Shown here: positions 1 to 8,870 of the stretch, piece by piece
Layout of the letters: each line of letters opens with the position of its first letter
How positions within the stretch are numbered: the stretch's first letter is position 1
DNA from: Bailinhaonella thermotolerans
GTDB lineage: Bacteria; Actinomycetota; Actinomycetes; Streptosporangiales; Streptosporangiaceae
Length of the DNA: 64,000 nt
Direction: 5' to 3'
Assembly: GCF_003594875.1 (NCBI RefSeq)
Contig: NZ_QZEY01000011.1
Location: 186,001-250,000 of the forward strand
Translations under genes and position numbers: made by a program
The notes under the pieces: generated by a model
Seen by the model: the letters and a program-made list of their open reading frames with translations, nothing else
Told to the model about the DNA's origin: nothing
Databases searched by the model: none

Positions 1-3000
1 GCCCACGCCGGTGCCCACCTCCAGGACGCGGCGCGGGGCCAGGTCGCGCACGAGCGCGGCGATGGCCCGGTTGGCCCACCGGACCGGGGGCGGCGCGGCG
101 TAGACGCCTTCGGCGACGGCCGGGCGGCCCTCGGGGAACAGCAGCGGCAGCGGGTCCTCCTCGCCGCGCAGCAGGGCGGGCAGGCGCGCCGCGCACTCGG
201 CGACGTAGGCCACCAGGCGGGGGTCCTCGCCCGCGCGTTCGCGCACCCGCCGCCACGCCCCGGCGAGTTCGGCGGGGCCGGGGCGGCGCGGGTCGGCCAG
301 GCCGTCGCCGGCCGGGTCGCGTTTGGCCAGCCCGGCGGCCTCCAGGGCGCGGGCCCAGCGGCGGACCAGGCGGCGGCGGCCGGGGGCGGGGGGCTCGCCG
401 CCGAGCACGGCCAGCGCGTCGAGCATCGACAGCAGGGCGGCCCGGTCGAGCGCGTCGGAGCACTCCGGCCAGCTCCCGGCGTCCTCCACGGCCTGCGCGG
501 CGGCCCGGTCGGCGGCGGCCGGGTCGGGCAGCGGCGCGGCCTGCGGCGGGCCGGGCAGGCGGGCGGGCTCGACGAAGGCGGCCAGCCCGGCGGCGGGGTC
601 GGGGACGATCACGGCCACGCCGACGGCGGGGTGGGCGGTCAGCGCCTCCTCGATCTCGGCCGGCTCGATGCGGTGGCCGCGCAGCTTGATCTGCCGGTCC
701 TCGCGGCCGAGGAACTGGATCGTCCCGTCGGGCAGGTAGCGGCCCCGGTCGCCGGTGCGGTACAGGCGGCCGAGCCGGGGGTGGCCGATGAACCGCTCGG
801 CGGTGCGGCCCGGGTCGCCCAGGTAGCCCATGGCCAGGCCGGCGCCGCCGATGAACAGGCCGCCGGGCACCAGGTCGGGGCAGGGCCGCAGGGCCTCGTC
901 CAGGACGTGGAACTCCTGGTTGGCCAGCGGCCTGCCGTACGGGATGCTGGGGGAGCCGGGGGGCGTGTCCTCGGCGGGGTGCCAGATGGACCAGATGGCG
1001 GCCTCGGTCGCGCCGCCCAGGCTCACCACGCGCGCGCCGGGGACGAGCGCGCGGATCCGGCCGGGCAGCCGGACGGGAATCCAGTCGCCCGACAGCAGGG
1101 CCAGCCGCAGCGGCGGGCGCGCGACGTCCTCCGATTCCAGGTAGTCGCACAGCATCTGCATCTGGGCCGGGACCGAGTTCCACACGGTGACGCCGTGCGC
1201 GGCCATGAGGGCGGCCCAGTGCGAGGGGTCGGCGCGGCGGGCGTGCGCGGGCAGCACGAGCGCGCCCCCGGCGGCCAGCATGCCGAACACGTCGTAGACC
1301 GACAGGTCGAAGCCGAGCGCGGCCAGCCCGAGCACGCGGTCGTCCGGGCCGACGGCGAACCTGGCGTTGATGTCGGCGATGGTGTTGAGGGCGCCGCGGT
1401 GGCTGATCATCACGCCCTTGGGCGCCCCGGTCGAGCCCGAGGTGTAGATCACGTACGCCAGGTCGCCGGGGTCCGCCCGCCCGGCGGCCCCCTCCCCCGG
1501 TACTGCCCCCTCCCCCGGTACGGCGGCCGCGGGCGATTCCGGCGGCGGCGGGCAGGGGACGGGGTGGACGCCCGGGGGCAGGCCGGCGCCGGGCCCGGCG
1601 GTGACCACGCAGCGCACGCCCGCGTCGCGCAGGATGCGGGCGCGGCGGGCGGGCGGCTGGTCGGTGTCCAGGGGCAGGTAGGCGGCGCCGGCGAGCAGCA
1701 CGCCGAGCACGGCGGCCACCTGCCCGGGCCCCTTGTCGAGCTGGACCCCCACGATCGGGCCCCGGCCGCGCACGCCGGCGGCCACGCGGCGCGCCCAGGC
1801 GGCCAGCTCGCCGTAGGTCAGGCGGAGGTCCGGGGCGATGACCGCGACGCGGCCGGGGTCGCGGGCGGCGCGTTCCAGGAAGCCGTCGTGGAGCAGCCCG
1901 CCGGGCAGGGGGGCGGCGGTGGCGTTGGCCCGGCGGCGGCGCTCGGCCTGGGCGGGCGGCAGCCGTACGGCCTCGGGGTCGTCCCAGGACCGGCCGGCGG
2001 CCAGGCGGCGCAGCAGGTCCTCGAAGGCGGCGAACATGTCCTCGACCAGGCCGCCGGGGAACACCCCCTCGCGCACGTCCCAGTTGACGTCCAGGCCGCC
2101 GCCGGACTCCATGACCTGGCAGTCGATCCAGACCTGCGGCGTCTGGGTGATCCCGTGGAGCAGGCCCAGCCCGCGCGGGGGCCCGCTCTCGGCGGTCTCG
2201 GCGCCGACGGCGCTGGTGAACACCACGGGGAACAGCCCGGCGTCGGGACCGCGCCGCCGTACGAGCTCGCGCATGACCTCCAGGCCGGAGAACAGGCGGT
2301 GGTCCAGGTCCTCCCAGAGCCGTTCCTGGGCGGCGCGGGCCCGGGCGGCGGGGGTGGCGGCCGGTTCCACGGCCAGCAGCCCGACCTCGGTGAAGTCGCC
2401 CACGAGGCGGCCGACGTGGGGGTGCAGGGGCAGCCGGTTCTGCAGGGTCAGGTCGAGGGTGAACCGCTCCTGCCCGGACCAGCGGGCCAGGACCTCGGCG
2501 TAGGCGGTGAGGACGGCGACCGAGGAGGTCAGGCCGCGCTCGCCGGCGGCGGCCCGCAGCCCCGCCCACTCGCCCGGGTCCAGGCGGGCGGCCCACCGGC
2601 GGAACCGGTCGCCGGGGTCGCCGTCCAGGAGGGGCAGCGCGGGGGCGGGGGGCAGGTCGTCGACGCGGGCCAGCCAGTAGTCGCGGTCGCGCCGGTCGGC
2701 GGCGCGCAGCTCCCGCTCGGCCAGCACGTAGTCGCGGAAGGACACCCCGATCGGCGGCGGCTCGTGCCCGGGGTCGTGGTAGAGCCGGTGCAGCTCGTCG
2801 AGCAGGATCCGGGTGCTGACGAGGTCGGCGATGAGGAAGTCGATGGAGAAGTGCAGCCGGTCGGGCCCGGCGCGCAGCTCGAACAGCGGCCACGTCCCGG
2901 GGTCGTAGACGCGGTGGGCCATCTCCCGCCGGGCCTGCCCGGGATCGGGCCCGCAGGAGCGGATCCGGTAGCGCGGCACCTCGGGCAGCACCCGCTGGGT

Positions 3001-3501
3001 CCCGTCGGGCCCGATGACGGCGCGCAGCATGTCGTGGCGGCGCACCAGCCGGTTCCAGGCGTCCTCGAGCCGGGCCCGGTCCAGGCAGGGGAAGGCCAGC
3101 TCGCCGTACCCGTGGCAGGACACGCCCCCGTAGCGGAACACGTCCCGGCGGCCCAGCAGGTAGGCGGCCTGCACGCCGGTCAGCGGGAACGGCTCGAACC
3201 GGGCCTCGGGCCGGGGGGTGAGCACGCCGCGCCGCAGGTGCGCGAGGACGTCGGCGCGCCGCGCGGCCAGCATCGCCCGCCGCTCGGGGGTGAGCACCCC
3301 CTTGGGCGCGCGGAACCGCAGCTCGCCGCCCTCCTCCCAGAGCCGCACCCCCTCGGCCGCCAGCGCCTCCACCAGCTCCCCGGCCGGAGGTACGGCCTCA
3401 GCCGGAGGTACGGCCTCAGCCGGGGGTACGGCCCCGGCCGGGGGCGCGTCCGGCGCGGCGGGGTCCTCAGGGCGCGCGGGACGGCCGCCGGGCGGGGTCA
3501 T
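1..3501 (-). CDS. NRPS, docking-Cy-A(Cys) with embedded methyltransferase (3' end outside window)
   Basis: Open from ATG at 3501 to the window edge (at least 1167 residues). The N-terminus carries a TubC-type docking domain (about residues 38-85, core GVRLWEEGGELRF and GVLTPERR). A heterocyclization domain follows, with the diagnostic DxxxxDxxS motif seen as DFLIADLVS in place of HHxxxDG. The A domain gives the ten-residue code D-L-Y-N-L-S-L-I-W (FDLSVYD, VWNSVP, LLSGDW, LGGATEAAIW), the textbook cysteine code. After A8 (LYRTGDRGRY) the sequence leaves the A domain and reaches a SAM motif (VLEVGTGVG) at the edge, so a methyltransferase is inserted as in PchF and HMWP2. It should form a second thiazoline and methylate it. 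PCP and release domains are not visible. The ATG overlaps the upstream NRPS stop. 18-bp in-frame repeats lie in the N-terminal linker and just before the A3 loop. Confidence 0.93.
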   Translation of the reverse strand, partial: MTPPGGRPARPEDPAAPDAPPAGAVPPAEAVPPAEAVPPAGELVEALAAEGVRLWEEGGELRFRAPKGVLTPERRAMLAARRADVLAHLRRGVLTPRPEARFEPFPLTGVQAAYLLGRRDVFRYGGVSCHGYGELAFPCLDRARLEDAWNRLVRRHDMLRAVIGPDGTQRVLPEVPRYRIRSCGPDPGQARREMAHRVYDPGTWPLFELRAGPDRLHFSIDFLIADLVSTRILLDELHRLYHDPGHEPPPIGVSFRDYVLAERELRAADRRDRDYWLARVDDLPPAPALPLLDGDPGDRFRRWAARLDPGEWAGLRAAAGERGLTSSVAVLTAYAEVLARWSGQERFTLDLTLQNRLPLHPHVGRLVGDFTEVGLLAVEPAATPAARARAAQERLWEDLDHRLFSGLEVMRELVRRRGPDAGLFPVVFTSAVGAETAESGPPRGLGLLHGITQTPQVWIDCQVMESGGGLDVNWDVREGVFPGGLVEDMFAAFEDLLRRLAAGRSWDDPEAVRLPPAQAERRRRANATAAPLPGGLLHDGFLERAARDPGRVAVIAPDLRLTYGELAAWARRVAAGVRGRGPIVGVQLDKGPGQVAAVLGVLLAGAAYLPLDTDQPPARRARILRDAGVRCVVTAGPGAGLPPGVHPVPCPPPPESPAAAVPGEGAVPGEGAAGRADPGDLAYVIYTSGSTGAPKGVMISHRGALNTIADINARFAVGPDDRVLGLAALGFDLSVYDVFGMLAAGGALVLPAHARRADPSHWAALMAAHGVTVWNSVPAQMQMLCDYLESEDVARPPLRLALLSGDWIPVRLPGRIRALVPGARVVSLGGATEAAIWSIWHPAEDTPPGSPSIPYGRPLANQEFHVLDEALRPCPDLVPGGLFIGGAGLAMGYLGDPGRTAERFIGHPRLGRLYRTGDRGRYLPDGTIQFLGREDRQIKLRGHRIEPAEIEEALTAHPAVGVAVIVPDPAAGLAAFVEPARLPGPPQAAPLPDPAAADRAAAQAVEDAGSWPECSDALDRAALLSMLDALAVLGGEPPAPGRRRLVRRWARALEAAGLAKRDPAGDGLADPRRPGPAELAGAWRRVRERAGEDPRLVAYVAECAARLPALLRGEEDPLPLLFPEGRPAVAEGVYAAPPPVRWANRAIAALVRDLAPRRVLEVGTGVG
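1487..1522. repeat. two tandem 18-bp copies inside the NRPS A domain
   Basis: Two almost identical 18-bp units (1487-1504 and 1505-1522, ending GGTACT and GGTACG) add in-frame AVPGEG-like hexapeptides just before the A3 phosphate loop (YTSGSTG). They lie in a variable loop, so the A domain is probably undamaged. Confidence 0.85.
3383..3436. repeat. three tandem 18-bp units in the NRPS N-terminal linker
   Basis: Units at 3383-3400, 3401-3418 and 3419-3436 (the third diverged) encode AVPPAE/AVPPAG hexapeptides ahead of the docking domain. The core GGTACGG is shared with the other linker repeat in this gene. Confidence 0.85.
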
Positions 3502-6500
3502 ATGACGCCCTCCTCGATCTCCTCGGTCTCCTCGGCGCGCTCGGCGACGAGCGCGGCGATCCCCGCGACGGTGGGCGCGGCGAACAGCCGGCGCAGGCTC
3601 AGCTCGGCCCCGAACCGCACGCGCAGCTCCTCCAGCAGCCGGGTGGCCGACAGGCTGTCCCCGCCCAGGGCGAAGAAGCTCTGCCCCCGGCCGACGCCGG
3701 CCACGCCGAGCAGGCCGCCCCACAGCGCGGCGATCTCGGTCTCGACGGGCCCGCGCGGCGGCTCGGACTCCCCCGCGGCGGCGGCGCGGGAGACGAGGCC
3801 GGGCAGGGCGGCGCGGTCCACCTTCCCGTTGGCGTTCAGCGGCAGCGCGGGCAGGACGACCAGGTCGTCGGGCACCATGTAGGCGGGCAGCCGGGAGGCC
3901 AGGAACGCGCGCACCGCCGCCGGGTCGGGCGGGGCCTGCGTCCCGTCGCCCGTGACGGCGGCCCCGATGCGGCCCGCCGAGACCGGCACGGCCGCCGCCG
4001 CGGCCACGCCCGGGCAGGCCAGCGCGGCCGCCTCGATCTCGCCCAGCTCGATGCGGTGCCCGCGGATCTTCACCTGGTGGTCGGCGCGGCCGAGGAACTC
4101 AAGGATCCCGCCGGGCCGGTAGCGCCCCAGGTCGCCGGTGCGGTACCACCGCTCGCCCGCGTGCTCGACGAACCGCTCGGCCGTGCGCGCGGCGTCCCCG
4201 CGGTAGCCGCGCGCCACCCCGGCCCCGCCGATCCACAGCTCGCCGGGCACCAGGTCGGGCCGGTCCCGCCCGGCGTCGTCAGCCACGCGGTACCGCTGCC
4301 CGCGCAGGGGGAACCCGTACGGGATCGAGCGCCAGCCGGGGTCGAGGCCGGTGACCTCGTAGGCGTTGGACCAGATCGCGGCCTCGGTGGCGCCGCCGAG
4401 GGCGACGAACCGGCAGCCGGGGGCGCGCGCGGCGAGCCGGCCGGGCAGGTCGAGCCCGATCCAGTCGCCCGAGATCAGGGCGAGCCGCAGCGTCCGGCCG
4501 CCGCCGGCGATCAGGAGCATGTCGAGGATCGCCGGGACCGAGTTCCAGATTGTCACGTTCCAGGTCTCGGCGAGGGCGGCCCAGCGCCGGGCCTCCTGCC
4601 GGGCCTCCTCCTCGACGAGGACGAGGGTGCCGCCGGCCGACAGGGTCCCGAAGACGTCGTGCGCGGACAGGTCGAAGTCCAGCGCCGACACCGCCAGCAC
4701 CCGGTCGTCCGGGCTCACGCCGTACTGCTCGTTGATCTCGTCGATGGTGTTGGCCGCGGCCCGGTGCTCGATCTCGACGCCCTTCGGCTCGCCGGTGGAG
4801 CCCGAGGTGTAGATCACGTACGCCAGGCCGGCGGGGTCGGCCGGGACGGGCTCGGGCAGCGGCGGCGCGCCGCCGGGCAGTCCCCCGGCGATGACCCGCC
4901 GCACGCCCGCGCCGGCGTGGATGCGCGCCGCCCGGGCCGCCGGCTGGTCCACGCCGACCGGGACGTACGCCGCGCCCGCCGCCAGCACGCCCAGCACGGC
5001 CGCGATCTGGTCCGGCCCGCGCGGCAGCGTGACGGCCACGGCGTCGCCGGGCCGCACCCCCTCGGCGGCCAGCGCCCCGGCCACGCGCAGCGCCCGCCCG
5101 GCCAGCTCGCCGTACGACATGATGCCCGCCTCGCCCCAGGCCAGCGCCGGGCGGTCCGGCTCGCGGGCGGCGCGGGCGAAGAAGCGGCCGTGCAGCGTGC
5201 GCGGCGGGTGCGGGGGGCCGGTGGCGTTGACGCGGGCGCGGGCCTCGGCCTGCGCGGGCGGGAGGCCCGGCCGGGCGGGCCGTTCCCAGGCGCCGCCGCC
5301 CGCGCCGGAGAGGCCGTCACCTCCCGCGGCGGCGTCGTCTCCCGCGGCGGCCAGGCGGCCGAGCAGGGCGAGGTAGGCGTCGAACATGCCGTCCACCACG
5401 CCCTCGGGGAACAGCTCCTCGACGACGTCCCAGTTGAGCAGGAGCCCGCCGTCGTGCTCGATCACCTGGTGGTCGAGCCAGACCTGCGGCGTCTCCGAGC
5501 TCTGCCACACCGGCGTGCCCAGGCGCCGCCGCACGGCCGGGCCGAACAGCTCGCCCATGCCGATCGCGCTGGTGAACACGACGGGGGCCATCATCCAGTC
5601 GCCGGGCCTGATCCTGGCCAGGTCGCGCAGCACCTCCACGCCGGAGTACTCGGTGTGCGCCAGGTCGCCGCGCAACCGGTCCTGCAGGCGGCGGGCCCGC
5701 TCGGCGAACGGCGCCTCGCCCGACATGTCCACGGCGAGCAGCAGCAGGTTCGTGAAGTCGCCGACGATGCGGCCGGCGTCGGGGTGCAGGTCCTCCCGGT
5801 CGAAGATCGGCAGGTTCAGCAGGAACCGGGGCTCGGCGCTCCAGGCCGCCACCACCTCGGCGAACGCGGTGGCCAGGACGGCGGGCAGGGTGAGGTTGCG
5901 CGCCCGCGCCCCGGCGGCCAGGCGTTCGCGGCCGGCCGCGCCGATCCAGTGGTGCCGCCGCGCGACCCCGGCGCGGGCGAGCCTCTCGGGGTCGGCGGCC
6001 AGCGGGAGCTGCGGCGCGCCGGGCAGCCCGGGCAGCCGCGCCCGCCAGTGCTCCCGGGCGCGCGCGGCCGCGTCCGAGCGCCGCCGCGCCCGCTCGGCCA
6101 GGTAGCGCGGGAAGCCGTAGTCCAGGGGCGGCAGCTCCCGGCCGGCGTACAGCTCGGCCAGGTCGGCCAGCACGATCTGGTAGCTGAGCGCGTCGCAGAC
6201 CAGCATGTCGATGTTGACGTGGGTGCGGGTGACGCCGCCGGGCAGCAGGGACAGCGCGACGTCGAAGACCTCGCCGCGCTCGGCCGCCAACCGCCGGTGC
6301 GCCTGGCGCGCCCGGATCGCCTCCGCCTCGCCGGGGTTCTCGCGCAGGTCGTGCACGGTCAGGCCGGGCCAGGGGCTCTCGGGGAGGATCTCCTGCCGCC
6401 CGTCCTCGCCGAACCGGGCCCGCAGCATGCCGTGCCGCCGCAGCAGCGCCCGCACGGCCCGCTCCAGCCGCTCCGGCTCCACGCCCCGCCCGTCGAGCTC

Positions 6501-7022
6501 GGCGTAGAAGTGCGCGCTCACCCCGCCCAGGACCTGGTCCTCGCCGCGCCCGATCCAGTACGCCTGCTGCATCGGCGCCGGCTCCACCGGACCCTCGCCG
6601 CCGGGGCCGCCCCGCGTGACCGCCTGGCCGCCGGCGCTCCCGCCGCCGGCCGCCCGTCCCTGCCGGTCCGGCTCGCCGGGGCCGTGCGGCTCGCCGGCGG
6701 CGGGCGGCTCCGCGGGGCCGTACGGCTCGGCGGGGGCGGCGGCGCGCTCGGCGGCCAGGGTCCACCAGGCGCGCAGGGTGGGTTTCTCGATGAGGTCGGC
6801 GAACCTCAGCGCCACGCCGGACCGGCGCCAGGCGCCGGCCAGCCGCATGATCGCGATGGAGTCGGCGCCGTGGCCGATGAGGTCGTCGTCGTCGCCGACG
6901 GATCCGGGCGGCCTGCCGAGCGCCTCCTCCACGGCCCGCCGCATCGCCTCCCGCGTCAGCGGCTCCCTCGCCGTCCGGTCTCCTCGCGTGCGCCGGGGGG
7001 GTGTGGCGGGATCACCTGTCAC
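3498..7022 (-). CDS. NRPS, ArCP-Cy-A(Cys)-PCP
   Basis: About 1174 residues. The N-terminal carrier (about residues 25-92, LIGHGADSIAIMRLAGAWRR with Ser57 as the pantetheine site, ending PTLRAWW) matches the aryl carrier domains of HMWP2 and PchE. A Cy domain follows (about 150-590), with DMLVCDALS fitting DxxxxDxxS. The A domain code reads D-L-H-N-L-S-L-I-W; only His replaces Tyr in the standard cysteine code. The C-terminal PCP has LGGDSLSATRLL. The protein should condense an aryl starter with Cys and close a thiazoline. Its short acidic tail (EETEEIEEGVI) suits docking to the TubC-type head of the next NRPS, which it overlaps by ATGA. The start is GTG 7022: GAGGAG sits 5 nt upstream, whereas it would overlap an alternative GTG at 7028. 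Confidence 0.94.
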   Translation of the reverse strand: MTGDPATPPRRTRGDRTAREPLTREAMRRAVEEALGRPPGSVGDDDDLIGHGADSIAIMRLAGAWRRSGVALRFADLIEKPTLRAWWTLAAERAAAPAEPYGPAEPPAAGEPHGPGEPDRQGRAAGGGSAGGQAVTRGGPGGEGPVEPAPMQQAYWIGRGEDQVLGGVSAHFYAELDGRGVEPERLERAVRALLRRHGMLRARFGEDGRQEILPESPWPGLTVHDLRENPGEAEAIRARQAHRRLAAERGEVFDVALSLLPGGVTRTHVNIDMLVCDALSYQIVLADLAELYAGRELPPLDYGFPRYLAERARRRSDAAARAREHWRARLPGLPGAPQLPLAADPERLARAGVARRHHWIGAAGRERLAAGARARNLTLPAVLATAFAEVVAAWSAEPRFLLNLPIFDREDLHPDAGRIVGDFTNLLLLAVDMSGEAPFAERARRLQDRLRGDLAHTEYSGVEVLRDLARIRPGDWMMAPVVFTSAIGMGELFGPAVRRRLGTPVWQSSETPQVWLDHQVIEHDGGLLLNWDVVEELFPEGVVDGMFDAYLALLGRLAAAGDDAAAGGDGLSGAGGGAWERPARPGLPPAQAEARARVNATGPPHPPRTLHGRFFARAAREPDRPALAWGEAGIMSYGELAGRALRVAGALAAEGVRPGDAVAVTLPRGPDQIAAVLGVLAAGAAYVPVGVDQPAARAARIHAGAGVRRVIAGGLPGGAPPLPEPVPADPAGLAYVIYTSGSTGEPKGVEIEHRAAANTIDEINEQYGVSPDDRVLAVSALDFDLSAHDVFGTLSAGGTLVLVEEEARQEARRWAALAETWNVTIWNSVPAILDMLLIAGGGRTLRLALISGDWIGLDLPGRLAARAPGCRFVALGGATEAAIWSNAYEVTGLDPGWRSIPYGFPLRGQRYRVADDAGRDRPDLVPGELWIGGAGVARGYRGDAARTAERFVEHAGERWYRTGDLGRYRPGGILEFLGRADHQVKIRGHRIELGEIEAAALACPGVAAAAAVPVSAGRIGAAVTGDGTQAPPDPAAVRAFLASRLPAYMVPDDLVVLPALPLNANGKVDRAALPGLVSRAAAAGESEPPRGPVETEIAALWGGLLGVAGVGRGQSFFALGGDSLSATRLLEELRVRFGAELSLRRLFAAPTVAGIAALVAERAEETEEIEEGVI

Positions 7023-7428
7023 GATCACTCCTCGCGACGGAGCGGCGGGCGCCCGTCCGGGCGCATCGGTCTTGTGTCGAACGCCGGCGTTTGCTGCGAT
7101 GGCGGCAAAGGCAAACTCGACGATAAGCCCGCCGCGCTCGGGAGGTCGATATCACCAAACCGATAGGGCCGCGCAACCTCGGGGCGGTGATCTCCCACGT
7201 CATCGCCGGGCTTGTCCCTCCTTGCACAGAGAAATCCGCCCTTGTCCGCACCCCCGCCGGGCCCGGCGCGCGGGATCGGGACGCGGGCTCAGGGGCGCGA
7301 CCCGGAACGCGCGGGCAGACGTGGCGCTCATGCCGCGCGGGCGGACAGGACGCGGGCGGACAGGACGCGGCCGGATGGGACGTGCCGGGCCCGCGCGGGC
7401 CCGGCGCCGGGATCGGGCGGGCGGACGG
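7023..7428. promoter_or_regulatory. divergent intergenic region, NRPS operon / condensation gene
   Basis: About 400 bp between the leftward NRPS start and the rightward condensation-domain gene. The half near the NRPS (7060-7210) is less GC-rich than its surroundings and must hold promoters for both directions. It contains the imperfect palindrome listed at 7090-7109. I could not assign reliable -35/-10 boxes. The part from 7330 may be coding if the condensation protein starts upstream. Confidence 0.5.
7090..7109. promoter_or_regulatory. candidate operator palindrome upstream of the NRPS genes
   Basis: TTTGCTGC and GCGGCAAA (7 of 8 positions complementary) are separated by 4 bp, in the AT-richer part of the divergent region about 70 bp upstream of the NRPS start. 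The size and place suit a dimeric repressor site. No cognate regulator is evident. Confidence 0.3.
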
Positions 7429-8760
7429 ATGGGAGGCGGCGCGGTGGCGGGAGGCCCGGAAGGCAGGGCGCCGGGAGGCGCGGGAGGCAGGACGGGCGGG
7501 GCGCGGCGGTTGCCGGCGTCGGCGGGGCAGCGGCTGCTGTGGTTCCTCGACCGGTACCGGGGCGCGGGCGGGGCGCTGAACTGCCCGATGGTGTGCCGGA
7601 TCGGCGGGCCGCTGGACACGGCGGCGCTGGAGGCGGCGCTGGACGGGCTGGCCGCGCGGCACGAGTCCCTGCGCACGACGTTCGAGGGGGCGGGGCGGAA
7701 CCTGGTCCAGGTGATCCACCCGCCCGGCCCCCTGCCGCTGGAACACGCCGGGGCCGGGACCGGCGCGGCGGTGGACGAGGCGCTGACCGCCGAGCTGCGC
7801 ACCCGCATCGACCCCGTGGAACGCCCGGTCCGGGCCCGGCTGTGGCGGATCTCCCCGGGCGAGCACGTGCTGTGCCTCAACATGCACCACCTGGTCACCG
7901 ACACCTGGTCGTGCGACGTCCTGTTCCGCGACCTGGCCGCCGGGTACGCCGCGCTGCTGGGCGAGGGCCCGCCGCCGCCCCCGGTGGGCTGGCAGTACGC
8001 CCAGTACGCCCTGTGGCAGGAGCGCTCGCTCGGCCGGGGCGGCTTCCGCAGGCACGAGGAGTACTGGAAGGCCCGCCTGGCCGGGGTGACCCCGCCCGCG
8101 CTGCCGCTCAAGCCGGGCGGCGGGGGCGGGCGGCGGCTGAGCGAACTGGTCGAGGCGGCCGGCGCCGGCGGGCTGCGGGAACTGGCCGCGGCCCGGCGCA
8201 CGACGGTGTTCGCGGTGCTGCTGGCGGTGTACTACGCGCTGCTGCACCGCACCACCGGGCAGCACGACCTCGCCGTGGCCTCGCTGTTCGCCAACCGCAC
8301 CCGGCCGGAGGTCCAGCGCACCGTCGGCTTCCTGGCCAACCTGCTGGTCCTGCGCACGAGCGTGCCGCCCCGCGCCACCTTCGCCGACCTGGTGGACGCG
8401 GCCCGCACCACGGTGCTGGACGCCTCCGCCCACCAGCGCCTGCCGTTCCACCTGCTCCCCCAGGCCACCGCGCGCGGCGGGCCGGTCCGTCTGGACGACG
8501 TGGTGTTCCAGCTCCTGGCCGAGCCGCTGGACGCGGCCGTCCGCGCGGGCGGGGTGGAGTTCCGGGGGCTGGTGCCGGACGTCGCGGGCCGGTTCGACTT
8601 CGAGCTGGCCCTCATGCCCCGCGGCCGGGGGTTCGCCGCCAAGCTCTTCTACGCCGAGGACCGGGCCGACCCCGCCTGGGCGCGCGGCTTCGCCGCCGAG
8701 TACGCCCGCCTGGCCGCGGCCGCCGCGGCCGACCCCTCCCGCCCCGTCACCGCCCTCTGA
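7429..8760 (+). CDS. free-standing NRPS condensation domain protein
   Basis: About 443 residues and only a condensation fold: N-terminal motif ASAGQRLLWFLDRY, active-site region NMHHLVTDTWSCDVL (HHxxxD kept, the following Gly replaced by Thr), RTVGFLANLLVLR, and a C-terminal FDFELAL segment. No A or carrier domain is attached, so it must act in trans, joining two carrier-bound or free pieces or releasing the chain with an external amine. The HHxxxD motif makes it an amide/ester former, unlike the two Cy domains. The start is unclear: ATG 7429 is chosen because homology begins at about 7510; ATG 7330, ATG 7375 and GTG 7444 are also in frame. It is transcribed away from the NRPS genes and ends at a strong bidirectional hairpin. 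Confidence 0.85.
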   Translation: MGGGAVAGGPEGRAPGGAGGRTGGARRLPASAGQRLLWFLDRYRGAGGALNCPMVCRIGGPLDTAALEAALDGLAARHESLRTTFEGAGRNLVQVIHPPGPLPLEHAGAGTGAAVDEALTAELRTRIDPVERPVRARLWRISPGEHVLCLNMHHLVTDTWSCDVLFRDLAAGYAALLGEGPPPPPVGWQYAQYALWQERSLGRGGFRRHEEYWKARLAGVTPPALPLKPGGGGGRRLSELVEAAGAGGLRELAAARRTTVFAVLLAVYYALLHRTTGQHDLAVASLFANRTRPEVQRTVGFLANLLVLRTSVPPRATFADLVDAARTTVLDASAHQRLPFHLLPQATARGGPVRLDDVVFQLLAEPLDAAVRAGGVEFRGLVPDVAGRFDFELALMPRGRGFAAKLFYAEDRADPAWARGFAAEYARLAAAAAADPSRPVTAL

Positions 8761-8789
8761 CACGCCCCCGCCCGGCCCTCCGCGCACGG

Positions 8790-8862
8790 CCCGCGTACGG
8801 CCCCGCGCACGGCCCGCGTACGGCCCGGCGGGCGGAGGCCGTACGCGGGGCCGTACGCGGGG
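8790..8862. terminator. nested hairpins between convergent genes
   Basis: A perfect 13-bp stem pairs 8813-8825 with 8837-8849 (11-nt loop). An alternative outer stem of about 15 bp pairs 8790-8804 with 8848-8862. Both are built on CGCGTACGGCC. The site lies between the end of the condensation gene and the end of the leftward methyltransferase gene and could stop both transcripts. There is no T-run, as is common in actinomycetes. Confidence 0.75.
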
Positions 8863-8870
8863 AGGGGCGG

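Noticed and set aside
631-3882. Very long open frames on the strand opposite the NRPS genes (also 4056-7166, 7212-10490, 13064-17047)
   Set aside because: They are Gly/Pro/Arg/Ala/His-rich mirror frames of high-GC genes, with no recognisable motif, while the other strand carries full catalytic signatures.
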